This document shows positions 41,538 through 50,120 of a stretch of 64,000 nt of DNA, piece after piece. The notes beneath the pieces are model-generated. The model ran no database searches. It was not told the DNA's origin and was given only the letters and a program-made list of their open reading frames with translations. Every line of letters starts with the position of its first letter. The first letter of the stretch is position 1. The stretch is from Kibdelosporangium banguiense. Its GTDB lineage: Bacteria > Actinomycetota > Actinomycetes > Mycobacteriales > Pseudonocardiaceae. Location of the stretch: contig NZ_JAGINW010000001.1 of the NCBI RefSeq assembly GCF_017876405.1, positions 8,259,203 to 8,323,202 of the forward strand, written 5' to 3'. Position numbers and translations under genes: made by a program.

Positions 41538-44279
41538 CTACTGCTTGTCCTTGTGGTTGAGCCAGTGAGCCCATCGCAGCACGCGGCTTGGAACATAGCG
41601 TGCGAGGGTCGTGGCGACGGTTGCCTGGCCGTAGAGGTCATTGACCCGACCGGTGACTTTGGGTGCCGCCCGACGGACTCCGTCGAGAAGGTTGTTGGCG
41701 CGCGTCTTGTCTTTGGTTATTTTGAGGAGTACGCCCAATTCGTACTGGGTACGGAGGGTCTCGTGGTGATACACGCCGAAGGCGGCCAGTTGGCCGGTGT
41801 GGGCCTCCTCGAGACAAGTGACGGCCGGGCCGAACTCGGTCAGCTGCGCGTGTGCCATACCCAACACGTAACAACAGCGCAGGACCAGTGGATGTGTGTC
41901 AGCCAGACGACCGCGCAGGATTGCCAGCAGTTCACTTGCGTATGAGCGGGCATCGGCTGCTTTGCCCTGGCTGATCAGTGTTTGCCCCACGGCAACCCGG
42001 ATTGTGAGGACCTGGATGTTACGGGCGCCTAGTTGTGGCTCCAGGTCGTCGGCCAGCGCGCGGTATGTGCGTTCGGCCTCCGGCCATCTGGTCGCGTCCG
42101 GTTTGAACTCCAGAAAGTGGATCAGCAGATTGGCGCCGGCCAGAACGAACTGCGCCTCAACAGCTTGAGGGCGATACAGTTGGCCGAGACCGGTGTAGTG
42201 GTCGACGACCTTCTGCGCGTTCTCCCTGGCCTCAATTTGCTCATCAGTCTGCATCTGGATGTCGGCCAGCTCGAGCAGTGCCGCGTTCACCATGTGGACG
42301 GGCAGATCGTGCCGGCGGTTCAGCAGGCCAGTGAGGAAATCCTTGTGTTCCCGCAACGAACCGCGCAGGCTCCTGCCGCGGATCCAGAGCAAGCGGGCTT
42401 CCAGGTCGTTGCCTGTTGGACGAGTGCTGAGGACCGCCGGTGTTGCGACACGAGTCCAGTGCGTCTCGGCTTCCTCCAACAGTCCCAGGGAATCCAACGA
42501 TGAAGCGAGGATCACCGCCGCGTCCCATTCCTGGTCGCCGTGCACCTCGCGAGCCAGCCGCGCGCTTTCGGCGTATTCACCGGCGTCGAAGTGACTCCTG
42601 GCGGCGGCCAGCTGTATGTCGGTCGCACCTGTGGCAAGCAGCCGGTCGAAGTATCGGGCGGCCAGCCCGGGCCGGCCGATGTCCTTGAGGCGGAACGCGA
42701 TGTGGCGAAGCAGTCCGCTGATGACTGCACTGGGTAGCTTGTCGTTCTCGACCAGACGCTGGGCGTGCAGCAACGTGGACGCATCGGCATGATCGTCATA
42801 GCCGAGCAGGGTCTCGGCAGCGGCGGTGGCGACGCGGATGTCGGCATCCGGATCCGGAAGATGACGCCGCACAGCCTGCCAGACAACGGGATGCACAGTC
42901 CACCATTCGCCGGTCCTGGTGGCGAGCAGGGCCTTTCCCAGCGAGAACAGGCCGTCCATGACACGCTGTGTGGACATTCCCAGGCGCCGCAGGGTATCCC
43001 GTACGAAACGAACCGGCAGTGGTTCGGCCGTGCATACGGCCGACAGTCGGAGCAGCGCCAGTTGGTCCTCGTCCCGGACACGTGAAAGCCGGTCGGCGAA
43101 GATGCCCGCGATCTGGTCCATGGTGCCGGACGTGCCGTCGAGCACCCGGCCGACGTGCTCCATGAGGGAATCGAGGCCTTGTCGTTCGGCGGCGGCCAGT
43201 CCCAGCTGGGCGATGGTCATGGGGTGTCCGTGAACCCGGTTCACCAGGGACCGCACCAGATCCGCCTCGTCGGCGGCAGGCGTGTGGCACAACGTGAACA
43301 GGGCGGCACCTTCGTCCTCGGTCATCCGGCTGACCGGGACGGGCTCACCCAGTCCGTCGAACGCGCGCTGCTGGGTGATCAGGACGGTGTGTGCGTCCCT
43401 GTGACGGGGAATCAGCTGCTCGACCACGGACTCGTCGAGGTCAGGAGACACGTTGTCGACTATCCAGAGCACTGTGCCCGTTGTGGCCACGGTGCTCGTC
43501 TGAGCGGTATGGATCTCGAGCACACGTTCGGTCTCATTGTGCAGGTCGAGGTGGACCACCGTGTGATAGGCAGACTCGAAGTGCAGGCGGTAGTCGTCGA
43601 CGAGGCTCGACTTGCCCGATCCCGCAAGTCCGAAGAGGACTGCTGTGTTGTTCGACGGAGGCTGGGTCATCCGGTGCTGCTGGCGGTTCAGCGCGCTGTG
43701 CAGAGCCCAGATGGCCGAGTAGCGCCGCACCCGCGGCTCCACTCCGGGATGCCTGAAGTAGGACATCGGCAACCTCTGGAAGTCGATGTCCTGGAACGTT
43801 CCGGTGAGCCCGGCGAGCCGCTCCTGGACTGCGCTGACCACGCCGTCGATGGCGGCGGGCGACTCGTCGTCGTCCCTGACGTAGATCTGGTCTCGCAGTT
43901 CGACGGGGTGAATGTGGTCCTTGCCCTTCTCGGGATTGACCACCAGCAGCCGCGTCCTGCCGCCTTCGCTGGCGTCCGCGACGAACGCCTGGGCCAGTTC
44001 GAACTGGCAGGCGTGCCGTCTGGAGTACCGCTCCGCGTAGTAGACGAGGCACATTCGGCTGCGTGCCAGCGCCTGCTCGATGTTGGGTGTCACCCGGTCC
44101 GCCGGCCGGTTCTCGGTTCGATCGACGAATACCGAAATACCGAGGTCGCGCAGGCGGTTCTCGATCATTCTCACTCTCGGCAGCTCGGTGCCGGAGAACG
44201 AGATGAAGACCTCGTAGAACTTGCTCGTTTCGTCGGCCACGCGACTAATGTAGCCTGTGCCGCGATGTTTCTCTGGCAT
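41538..44279 (-). CDS. TIR-STAND NTPase-TPR protein 1 (defence-like)
   Basis: 913 aa. An N-terminal TIR domain starts at FYEVFISFSG (residues 21-30) and carries the putative NADase Glu at E94 (ACQFELAQAF). A STAND NTPase follows: Walker A GLAGSGKS (217-224), Walker B LWIVDN (D275), and the QLGLAAAE region. The C-terminal half is TPR-like (EAHTGQLAAFGVYHHETLRTQYELGVLL). The architecture matches bacterial TIR-STAND immune receptors, in which TPR sensing triggers NTPase oligomerisation and TIR NAD cleavage. No ribosome-binding site precedes the ATG; a GTG at 44240 would leave the TIR intact and is an alternative. Confidence 0.85.
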   Translation of the reverse strand: MPEKHRGTGYISRVADETSKFYEVFISFSGTELPRVRMIENRLRDLGISVFVDRTENRPADRVTPNIEQALARSRMCLVYYAERYSRRHACQFELAQAFVADASEGGRTRLLVVNPEKGKDHIHPVELRDQIYVRDDDESPAAIDGVVSAVQERLAGLTGTFQDIDFQRLPMSYFRHPGVEPRVRRYSAIWALHSALNRQQHRMTQPPSNNTAVLFGLAGSGKSSLVDDYRLHFESAYHTVVHLDLHNETERVLEIHTAQTSTVATTGTVLWIVDNVSPDLDESVVEQLIPRHRDAHTVLITQQRAFDGLGEPVPVSRMTEDEGAALFTLCHTPAADEADLVRSLVNRVHGHPMTIAQLGLAAAERQGLDSLMEHVGRVLDGTSGTMDQIAGIFADRLSRVRDEDQLALLRLSAVCTAEPLPVRFVRDTLRRLGMSTQRVMDGLFSLGKALLATRTGEWWTVHPVVWQAVRRHLPDPDADIRVATAAAETLLGYDDHADASTLLHAQRLVENDKLPSAVISGLLRHIAFRLKDIGRPGLAARYFDRLLATGATDIQLAAARSHFDAGEYAESARLAREVHGDQEWDAAVILASSLDSLGLLEEAETHWTRVATPAVLSTRPTGNDLEARLLWIRGRSLRGSLREHKDFLTGLLNRRHDLPVHMVNAALLELADIQMQTDEQIEARENAQKVVDHYTGLGQLYRPQAVEAQFVLAGANLLIHFLEFKPDATRWPEAERTYRALADDLEPQLGARNIQVLTIRVAVGQTLISQGKAADARSYASELLAILRGRLADTHPLVLRCCYVLGMAHAQLTEFGPAVTCLEEAHTGQLAAFGVYHHETLRTQYELGVLLKITKDKTRANNLLDGVRRAAPKVTGRVNDLYGQATVATTLARYVPSRVLRWAHWLNHKDKQ

Positions 44280-44305
44280 AGTTCGCGCAAGAAACGGCTG
44301 AGCCT

Positions 44306-44992
44306 GTGGCTGACATATCTCACGTGATCACGGTGACCCGGGCTCACCGCGACGGGAGTTTCTGGCGCCTGCTCACGGAGGATGAGCGGGCAGCGCTCCT
44401 CGACGTGGGAAAATGGCAGAGATATGCCAAAGGTGCCACCGTTATGCGTATCGCCGAGACGGGTAACTGGGCGGCGGTTCTCAGTTCGGGACGGGTCCGG
44501 GTGATTGGTTTGGACGGCACTCGGACAATCGCGATGCGGGGTGTGGGAGATATTGTCGGCGAGCAGGCCGTAATCGACGGAAAGCCACGGTCGGCGACCG
44601 TCCGTGCGGACATCGCCGTGCGGGCACTTGTGCTGGGTGGCCGGGAGTTCGACCGGGTACTCGGCCGTCATCCGCATATCCTGCGTGTGCTGTGCACTGT
44701 CGTGTCCGAGCGTCTGCGGGAGGCGGACCGGAACCTGGGCAGTCAGGGCAGCGACACCGTCACGAGGGTCTCCCGCCTGCTCGTGCGGCAGGCGGACGAG
44801 TACGAAGTCGATGGTGAGCGGGAAGTCCGGGTCAACATCGGTTCGCAGGCCGGCCTGGGCGAATCGCTGGGACTTTCGCGGGAGTCCGCGGTACGGGCAC
44901 TGCGCGTGCTTCGTGAGGCGAACATCATCAGGACGCGGCGTGGGGTGGTCACGATTCTTGATCTCGGTGCACTGCGGGACTGTGCCGGATAA
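44306..44992 (+). CDS. Crp/Fnr-family regulator
   Basis: 228 aa. A cyclic-nucleotide-binding-type domain (residues about 17-130: GSFWRLLTEDERAALLDVGKWQRYAKGATVM..., with GVGDIVGEQAVIDGKPRSATVRA at the phosphate cassette) is followed by an HTH_Crp winged helix (LGESLGLSRESAVRALRVLREANII). The phosphate-cassette pattern GE-x(7-8)-RSAT keeps the Arg and Ser that contact cAMP or a related nucleotide. It is divergent from TIR-STAND 1 with 26 bases between the starts, so it may regulate it. Confidence 0.88.
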   Translation: MADISHVITVTRAHRDGSFWRLLTEDERAALLDVGKWQRYAKGATVMRIAETGNWAAVLSSGRVRVIGLDGTRTIAMRGVGDIVGEQAVIDGKPRSATVRADIAVRALVLGGREFDRVLGRHPHILRVLCTVVSERLREADRNLGSQGSDTVTRVSRLLVRQADEYEVDGEREVRVNIGSQAGLGESLGLSRESAVRALRVLREANIIRTRRGVVTILDLGALRDCAG

Positions 44993-45125
44993 CAAGTCGG
45001 GCCGGTTGTGCCGCAGATGACGCACAAGGAGAGTGGATCTCGACGGCTGCGATGATGCACTGATGCGGGCATGATCGAACGGCGGCTCACCGGTTCGGTG
45101 AAACCGCGAAAAGGGGAGGTCGTGG

Positions 45126-46145
45126 GTGGCGGACGAGCTGGCGAGTACCGTCGTGCGGTCGTTGGCGCAATACCTGATTCGTAAGTCCGAAGCGGGTAGT
45201 GCGGTATACGACGCCCAGCTGGAGAATGTGCTCGGCCTGCTGGTCACAAAGTTGTCGAGCCCCTTTCACGGTGAGCTGCTCGCCCGATTCACCGATTCCC
45301 CGGCCGTGGCGGCCGAACAGGAAGCACTGCGTGTCCACCTGGATCAGGAGATTCGTAACGATCCAGAGTTCGGTGCGCAACTGAGAACTGCCATGTCGGG
45401 TGCGATCGAAAGTAGGCGGAAATTGCCTGCCCAAAGGAGATTATTGCCGGTTCTCGCCGTCACGGGCGGAGTGGCTGTTGTCATCGCGGGCACGTTCATC
45501 GTGGCGCGGTCGACCGCGCAGGACGGAGAGGCCGCGGCGCCGGGGACGCCAGGGACGGTGACAGTGACGGCGATGGTGCCGTCACCGCCGGCCAACAGCC
45601 CGACGGCCACATCCTCCACAACGACGAGCACCGTGACGCCGTCATTGCCCAGTGCTTCGGATCCGCCGCCTGACAATCCAGGGGACGGCAGTAGCGTCAG
45701 CAAGGGCACACCTGTCTTCGTCGCCGACCTGCCCAAACCCAGCGACCAGTGGTACTTCGAGCACGGCGATCACGACGTGCGGCTCACCCCGTATCAGAAG
45801 TCCGTGTGGACTCCGCTGAGTACCTGCAACGACGACCGGTACAGCGGTGTGCAGCAGTTCAATCTGAAGAACTTCAGCAGTATCGAGGTGCAGGCGGTCG
45901 GAATGGACGGCAACTCGGACCCGAGCCTGGCGGTGAAGTTCGAGATCTTCGTCAACAACGACAGGGTCAAGCCCGTCGCGGCGGTGGCGGTCAGCCCCGG
46001 CGATGCGAAACCGCTGCGCGCGGAGTTGCCGGCTGGCACCTTCGCGCTGACCCTGAGGTCGTCATTGGTGACCATCGACAAGTCGAAGTGCAAGTCCGGC
46101 AACGCTGTCTGGGGTGCCGCTTTCGTGGTCGCAGCAGGACGATGA
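45126..46145 (+). CDS. Single-pass membrane protein with cytosolic N-domain and possible NPCBM-like C-domain
   Basis: 339 aa from GTG, six bases after GGGGAGG. Residues 1-95 are a helical cytosolic domain (GSAVYDAQLENVLGLLVTKL... VAAEQEALRVHLDQEIRNDPEFGAQL) that occurs, in my recollection, at the N-terminus of many actinobacterial STAND-associated proteins. One TM helix lies at about 106-127, followed by a Thr/Ser/Pro-rich linker (130-190). The C-domain (FNLKNFSSIEVQAVGMDGNSDPSLAVKFEIFVNNDRVK) has the pattern of the NPCBM carbohydrate-binding fold; I call this possible, not certain. It lies within the STAND island and ends three bases before the convergent nucleosidase gene. Confidence 0.72.
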   Translation: MADELASTVVRSLAQYLIRKSEAGSAVYDAQLENVLGLLVTKLSSPFHGELLARFTDSPAVAAEQEALRVHLDQEIRNDPEFGAQLRTAMSGAIESRRKLPAQRRLLPVLAVTGGVAVVIAGTFIVARSTAQDGEAAAPGTPGTVTVTAMVPSPPANSPTATSSTTTSTVTPSLPSASDPPPDNPGDGSSVSKGTPVFVADLPKPSDQWYFEHGDHDVRLTPYQKSVWTPLSTCNDDRYSGVQQFNLKNFSSIEVQAVGMDGNSDPSLAVKFEIFVNNDRVKPVAAVAVSPGDAKPLRAELPAGTFALTLRSSLVTIDKSKCKSGNAVWGAAFVVAAGR

Positions 46146-46148
46146 CCG

Positions 46149-47258
46149 CTACAACGTTCTGTTGATCTCTGCGAGGATGGCCCGCAGCCGCGGATGCTGA
46201 CCGAACAACTCGTTCAGCTTCCGGATCGCTTCTCCGCGACGGCTCTGATGAGTCTGGGTGCGTGCGTCGTACAGTGCCTCCATACCAAGGTTGAACGTGC
46301 GCTCGTCCAGCCGACCGGCCTCGTGGTCGGCCACGACCGCCTCGGTCAGCTCGAGCAGGAGCCTGGGCATGGCCGACGAGGAGTCGAATGTCCGGTCCGG
46401 ATCGTCGATGTGCAGCGGGCCACGCACGATACCCATCAGGGCCACGAACTCCGCGGGACCAGACACATTGTGGACAACAGGAGGGGGCGAAACCTGATGA
46501 GACGTCTGGAAAGCCGCATCGGCGTCGTCGAGCTGTGCGATGAGCGACACAGCGAAGGCCGCGGCGTTGTCCGCAGCGAGTGACGGTGCTCCGGTCCGGT
46601 CGGTGAAGTCCTTGGACGCGCTGGCGAAGTCACTGATACCGCGGATGGTGATGGTCGGCTGGGACAGGTTGAGGTGACTCGCGTGTGCCACGCCCGCGCT
46701 TTCCATCTCGATGGCTATCGCGTCGCTGTAGTGGTCCTGGACTTGTTCCGCCACAGCGGAACTGGTCGATTTCAGGACGACTTCACCCGCGACGATGGGC
46801 TGGAAGTGAACGTTGGGGTGGCCTGTCGTGACAGGCAGCGCGGACCGCCACGAGTTGGACACGTCGAGATGCCGCGCGGCCTGGTCCAGACTGTGGGAGA
46901 GGTGCCATGCCTGCGGGCTGGCGCTGAAGCCGCGGTCCTCACTGGTCCCGCCGTGGTATCCGTAGATCTTCGTGGCCACAACGATGTCACCTAGTCTCAG
47001 CCAGTCCCGCAGCGCACCCGCGATCCCGACGAACATCACCACACTCGGTTGGAACTCCGCGATCGCCCGTTCGGTCAGGGCCGCCGCTCCGCTGTTGCCC
47101 GCCCCCAGCACTGCCATGGCAACGTGCTTGTCCGGATGATCAGCCAGGACACCGGCTTCGAACACTGTTCCGGCCCGATGACGGTGCTGACGCAGCCCCG
47201 TCACGTGCTTGCGGACGGCCTTGTACTCTGCTTGCAGTGCGGTGAGAATCACGATCAT
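46149..47258 (-). CDS. Nucleoside phosphorylase/MTA-SAH nucleosidase-like protein with extra C-terminal helical domain
   Basis: 369 aa. The PNP_UDP_1 domain spans about residues 1-235: IVILTALQAEYKAV at the start, FVGIAGAL, IEMESAGVAHA (ribose-binding Glu/Met/Glu) and GISDFAS with the catalytic Asp. The active site looks intact. About 130 further residues follow (LLELTEAVVADHEAGRLDERTFN...) with no recognised motif, probably a helical effector-associated domain. PNP-type enzymes are used as effectors in several bacterial conflict systems. The gene is divergent from TIR-STAND 2 by 93 bases, so the two probably share a promoter region. I start at the ATG before IVILTAL; the ATG at 47273 is an alternative. 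Confidence 0.78.
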   Translation of the reverse strand: MIVILTALQAEYKAVRKHVTGLRQHRHRAGTVFEAGVLADHPDKHVAMAVLGAGNSGAAALTERAIAEFQPSVVMFVGIAGALRDWLRLGDIVVATKIYGYHGGTSEDRGFSASPQAWHLSHSLDQAARHLDVSNSWRSALPVTTGHPNVHFQPIVAGEVVLKSTSSAVAEQVQDHYSDAIAIEMESAGVAHASHLNLSQPTITIRGISDFASASKDFTDRTGAPSLAADNAAAFAVSLIAQLDDADAAFQTSHQVSPPPVVHNVSGPAEFVALMGIVRGPLHIDDPDRTFDSSSAMPRLLLELTEAVVADHEAGRLDERTFNLGMEALYDARTQTHQSRRGEAIRKLNELFGQHPRLRAILAEINRTL

Positions 47259-47351
47259 TCGCTTCCCCGCCATCCCTTCGAGGTCCGACCGCGGCACCGA
47301 CCGTAGAGGGGGAAGCCAGTTCCGGCCGGCACTACACCGCAGGAGCACACC

Positions 47352-50120
47352 ATTTTCGACGTCTTCCTCTGTTACAACTGGGATGACAAGCCATGGGCGG
47401 ACGAGCTACACGCCGCGCTCACGGCTCTTCACGTCCGGGTCTTCCAGGACGACAAGGACATCCCGCACGGTGACACGCTAGATCCTGCTCTGCTCAAGGC
47501 GTTGCTCGGGGCGCACATGCTGGTCCCGTTGATCAGTCCCACGTTCCACGAGAGCGCCAGCTGCCGCCGCGAACTGCACACCGCGCTGACGGCCGCGTAC
47601 CACCTCGAAGCCGGGTCCACCGAACGGGTCATGCCGGTGACGTGGCGAGTACGGCCAAGCAGGCTGCGGCCGAAACAGCTCAAACGGCCGAGGCTGCTCA
47701 GCCGGGAGAGCCACGATGTCGCCCAGCAGGCCGCGATCATCGCCGGCAAGCTCGCGCGCCTCAAGGTTGCTGACGACCGCCGGTTCGGTGACGCGCCACG
47801 CCATCCCGATCCGGTGTGGTACCCGCATTTCCTGCCCGGAAACAAACAGTTCTTCGGGCGCGCCGAAGTGCTGTGGGATCTGCACGAGGCGTTGCTGATC
47901 AAAGGCAAGCCGGGAAACCAAGGTCACCCGGTCGTGTCGGTCCGCGGCCAAGGCGGACAGGGTAAGACCGCGCTGTGTGAGCAGTACGCCCGGTGGTTCT
48001 CCCAGGATCACCCGGGAGGGGTCTTTGTCCTGCGGCTCGGCGGCAGTGACCGGAGCAGGCACACAGATCCCGAAACCGTGCTGAGTCAGTTCCGGCTGCA
48101 GCTGCGGCCGATCGCCGCACGCCTCGGTGTGCCACCCGCAGGCATTGCCGAGAAGCTCGCCGACGGGATGCCCTATCTCTGGATCCTCGACGACGTTCCG
48201 TCCACAGTGGATGAAGCGGTTCTTGACCAGCTCTTCGCACCGACGGCCAACGGCAAGACGCTCGTCACCACGCGTGGACGGCTGGCCAAGCGCGTGTCCG
48301 TGGAGATCGACCTCGAGCCACTGGACACGCGAACCGGTCTTACGTTGCTGACCAGCATACGGCCGGCGCCGGAGGAAGAACGCGCGGCGGCGCAGGAGAT
48401 CGTCGAGAGACTCGGGCAGCATGCGCTGGGACTGACGTTGGCTGCCGGGCTCACCACAGCGCCCGGTTTCGCCGGGTACGTCAGGCTTCGTGACGATCTG
48501 ATGTCAGGCGAGCACGACTCGCTGGAGATGGCCGCGCACATGGCAGACGAACTGCCGCTCGGTTATGCGAAGTCGTTCAGCTCCATCATCACTCGCAGCT
48601 ACGCGACGCTGTCCGACGCCGGGCGTGAGGTCCTCGCCGCGGTGAGCGTCCTCGGCGCGGCGCCGATACCGCTTGAACTGGTCCACGACTTGGTGTCCAC
48701 GGCTGAGCCCGGTTTCGCCGAGCTCAGCCGCCGCGGCCTCGCCGGTGATCTCGGACATGACGTGTTCACTGTGCATGCCCTTGTCGCGAGGGCGGCACGG
48801 TTGCTGTTCCCCGGCACCTACCGCAGGCGTCTGCACGACCGGGCCTGTGAGGTGCTCGGCGACTCACTGGAGGCTACGAGAGACGAGTTCCAGCAACTCA
48901 GAGCGATGTCACTGCATCTGCCTCACGTCGTCGCGCTCGCGTCCACACCGGAATGGCTCACCGGCCGGCTGGAGTGGCACATGCTCAACGAAGCCGGGCG
49001 TGCCCAGAACGAACTCGGCGACACCAAGGCGGCGTTGCACTCGTTCGAGGTCCTGCACGCCCAGACTGAGCGGTCACCGGACACTGACGAGGACATCCGG
49101 ACGGCGGTCCTGGTAGGTCTCGGAGCCGCGTATTTCGGGCAGGGCAACTACACCAAGGCCGAGCGCGTCCAGCGGGAGTCGGTAACGCGGCTGTCACACC
49201 TGTACGGCGAAGGCCACCCGGACACACTGCAGGCCAAGGAGAACCTGGCCAATACGCTGTCCGGGCTGACGGAGTACGAGGCAGCCGTGCAACTGCTGAC
49301 CGAGGTGTACCGAGCCAGGCGCGACAGCATGGGCAAGACCGATCGCCTGACCTTGATCGCCTTGAACAACCTCGTGATCGCGACCAGGCACTGCCGGTCG
49401 CATCATCTGGCTCTCCGGCTTGCCCTGCACGCCTGGACGATGTGGCATCGCGCCGCAGGTCCGGACATGCCGCAGACCTTGGAATGCGTGGAAAACATAG
49501 GAAACGCCTTGTGGTATCTCGGCCGCCCGACCGAGGCGGCCGATACGTACCAGTACGTCGCCCAGCGGCGAGGAGCCGTCCTGGGACCCAAACACCCGGA
49601 CACCCTTGATGCTGAGGAGAACGCGAGGGTCGCTCGCGAGCAAACGCACTGGCCTGTGTACGCGGACCGGCTACGCGTGCAGGGACCTGACCATCCGGAC
49701 ACCTTGCGCACGCTGTGGCGGCTGGTGCGTGGGAATGGCGCCCAAGGCGGTGGCGAACAGGGTGAGCCAGTGCCGATCGAGGTGGATCTCGGCGAGGTGC
49801 GGTTGGACGGTGATCAAGCGGACCTGTTGTCGGAGATCATTGTCATGGCGGTCGAGTGGCAGGACGCCCAAGTCGCCAGGTATGGGCCGGATGACCCGCA
49901 TGCCTTGCGTGCCAGCATGGTGTTGGCGCACGCACTGGCAGCCGCGGACCAGTACGACGGTCAGATCGAGGATGCGCTGACGATCATCCAAGAGTCCAGG
50001 GACGGACTGGCCGAGGCCGCCGCGCGGACCCCGGACACGGTCGAACCGTACGATCTGGAGATCGCCGAGATCCTGCACCACTGGATGGTCCGGCTTGCCG
50101 GCCAAGAGCCCCGGTACTAG
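47352..50120 (+). CDS. TIR-STAND NTPase-TPR protein 2, apparent ATT start
   Basis: 922 aa if it starts at ATT. The TIR begins FDVFLCYNWDD at residue 2, and the putative catalytic Glu is E74 (SCRRELHTAL). The STAND part has Walker A GQGGQGKT (199-206), Walker B LWILDD and sensor VTTRGR, followed by a TPR array (GNYTKAERVQRESVTRL... GEGHPDTLQAKENLANTL...). No ATG, GTG or TTG lies in frame between the stop at 47304-47306 and TTG at 47502. ATT at 47352 is preceded by AGGAG with a six-base spacer, which is ideal. A start at 47502 would delete half of the TIR. The gene ends tail-to-tail with the third STAND gene in a shared CTAG. Confidence 0.85.
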   Translation: MFDVFLCYNWDDKPWADELHAALTALHVRVFQDDKDIPHGDTLDPALLKALLGAHMLVPLISPTFHESASCRRELHTALTAAYHLEAGSTERVMPVTWRVRPSRLRPKQLKRPRLLSRESHDVAQQAAIIAGKLARLKVADDRRFGDAPRHPDPVWYPHFLPGNKQFFGRAEVLWDLHEALLIKGKPGNQGHPVVSVRGQGGQGKTALCEQYARWFSQDHPGGVFVLRLGGSDRSRHTDPETVLSQFRLQLRPIAARLGVPPAGIAEKLADGMPYLWILDDVPSTVDEAVLDQLFAPTANGKTLVTTRGRLAKRVSVEIDLEPLDTRTGLTLLTSIRPAPEEERAAAQEIVERLGQHALGLTLAAGLTTAPGFAGYVRLRDDLMSGEHDSLEMAAHMADELPLGYAKSFSSIITRSYATLSDAGREVLAAVSVLGAAPIPLELVHDLVSTAEPGFAELSRRGLAGDLGHDVFTVHALVARAARLLFPGTYRRRLHDRACEVLGDSLEATRDEFQQLRAMSLHLPHVVALASTPEWLTGRLEWHMLNEAGRAQNELGDTKAALHSFEVLHAQTERSPDTDEDIRTAVLVGLGAAYFGQGNYTKAERVQRESVTRLSHLYGEGHPDTLQAKENLANTLSGLTEYEAAVQLLTEVYRARRDSMGKTDRLTLIALNNLVIATRHCRSHHLALRLALHAWTMWHRAAGPDMPQTLECVENIGNALWYLGRPTEAADTYQYVAQRRGAVLGPKHPDTLDAEENARVAREQTHWPVYADRLRVQGPDHPDTLRTLWRLVRGNGAQGGGEQGEPVPIEVDLGEVRLDGDQADLLSEIIVMAVEWQDAQVARYGPDDPHALRASMVLAHALAAADQYDGQIEDALTIIQESRDGLAEAAARTPDTVEPYDLEIAEILHHWMVRLAGQEPRY

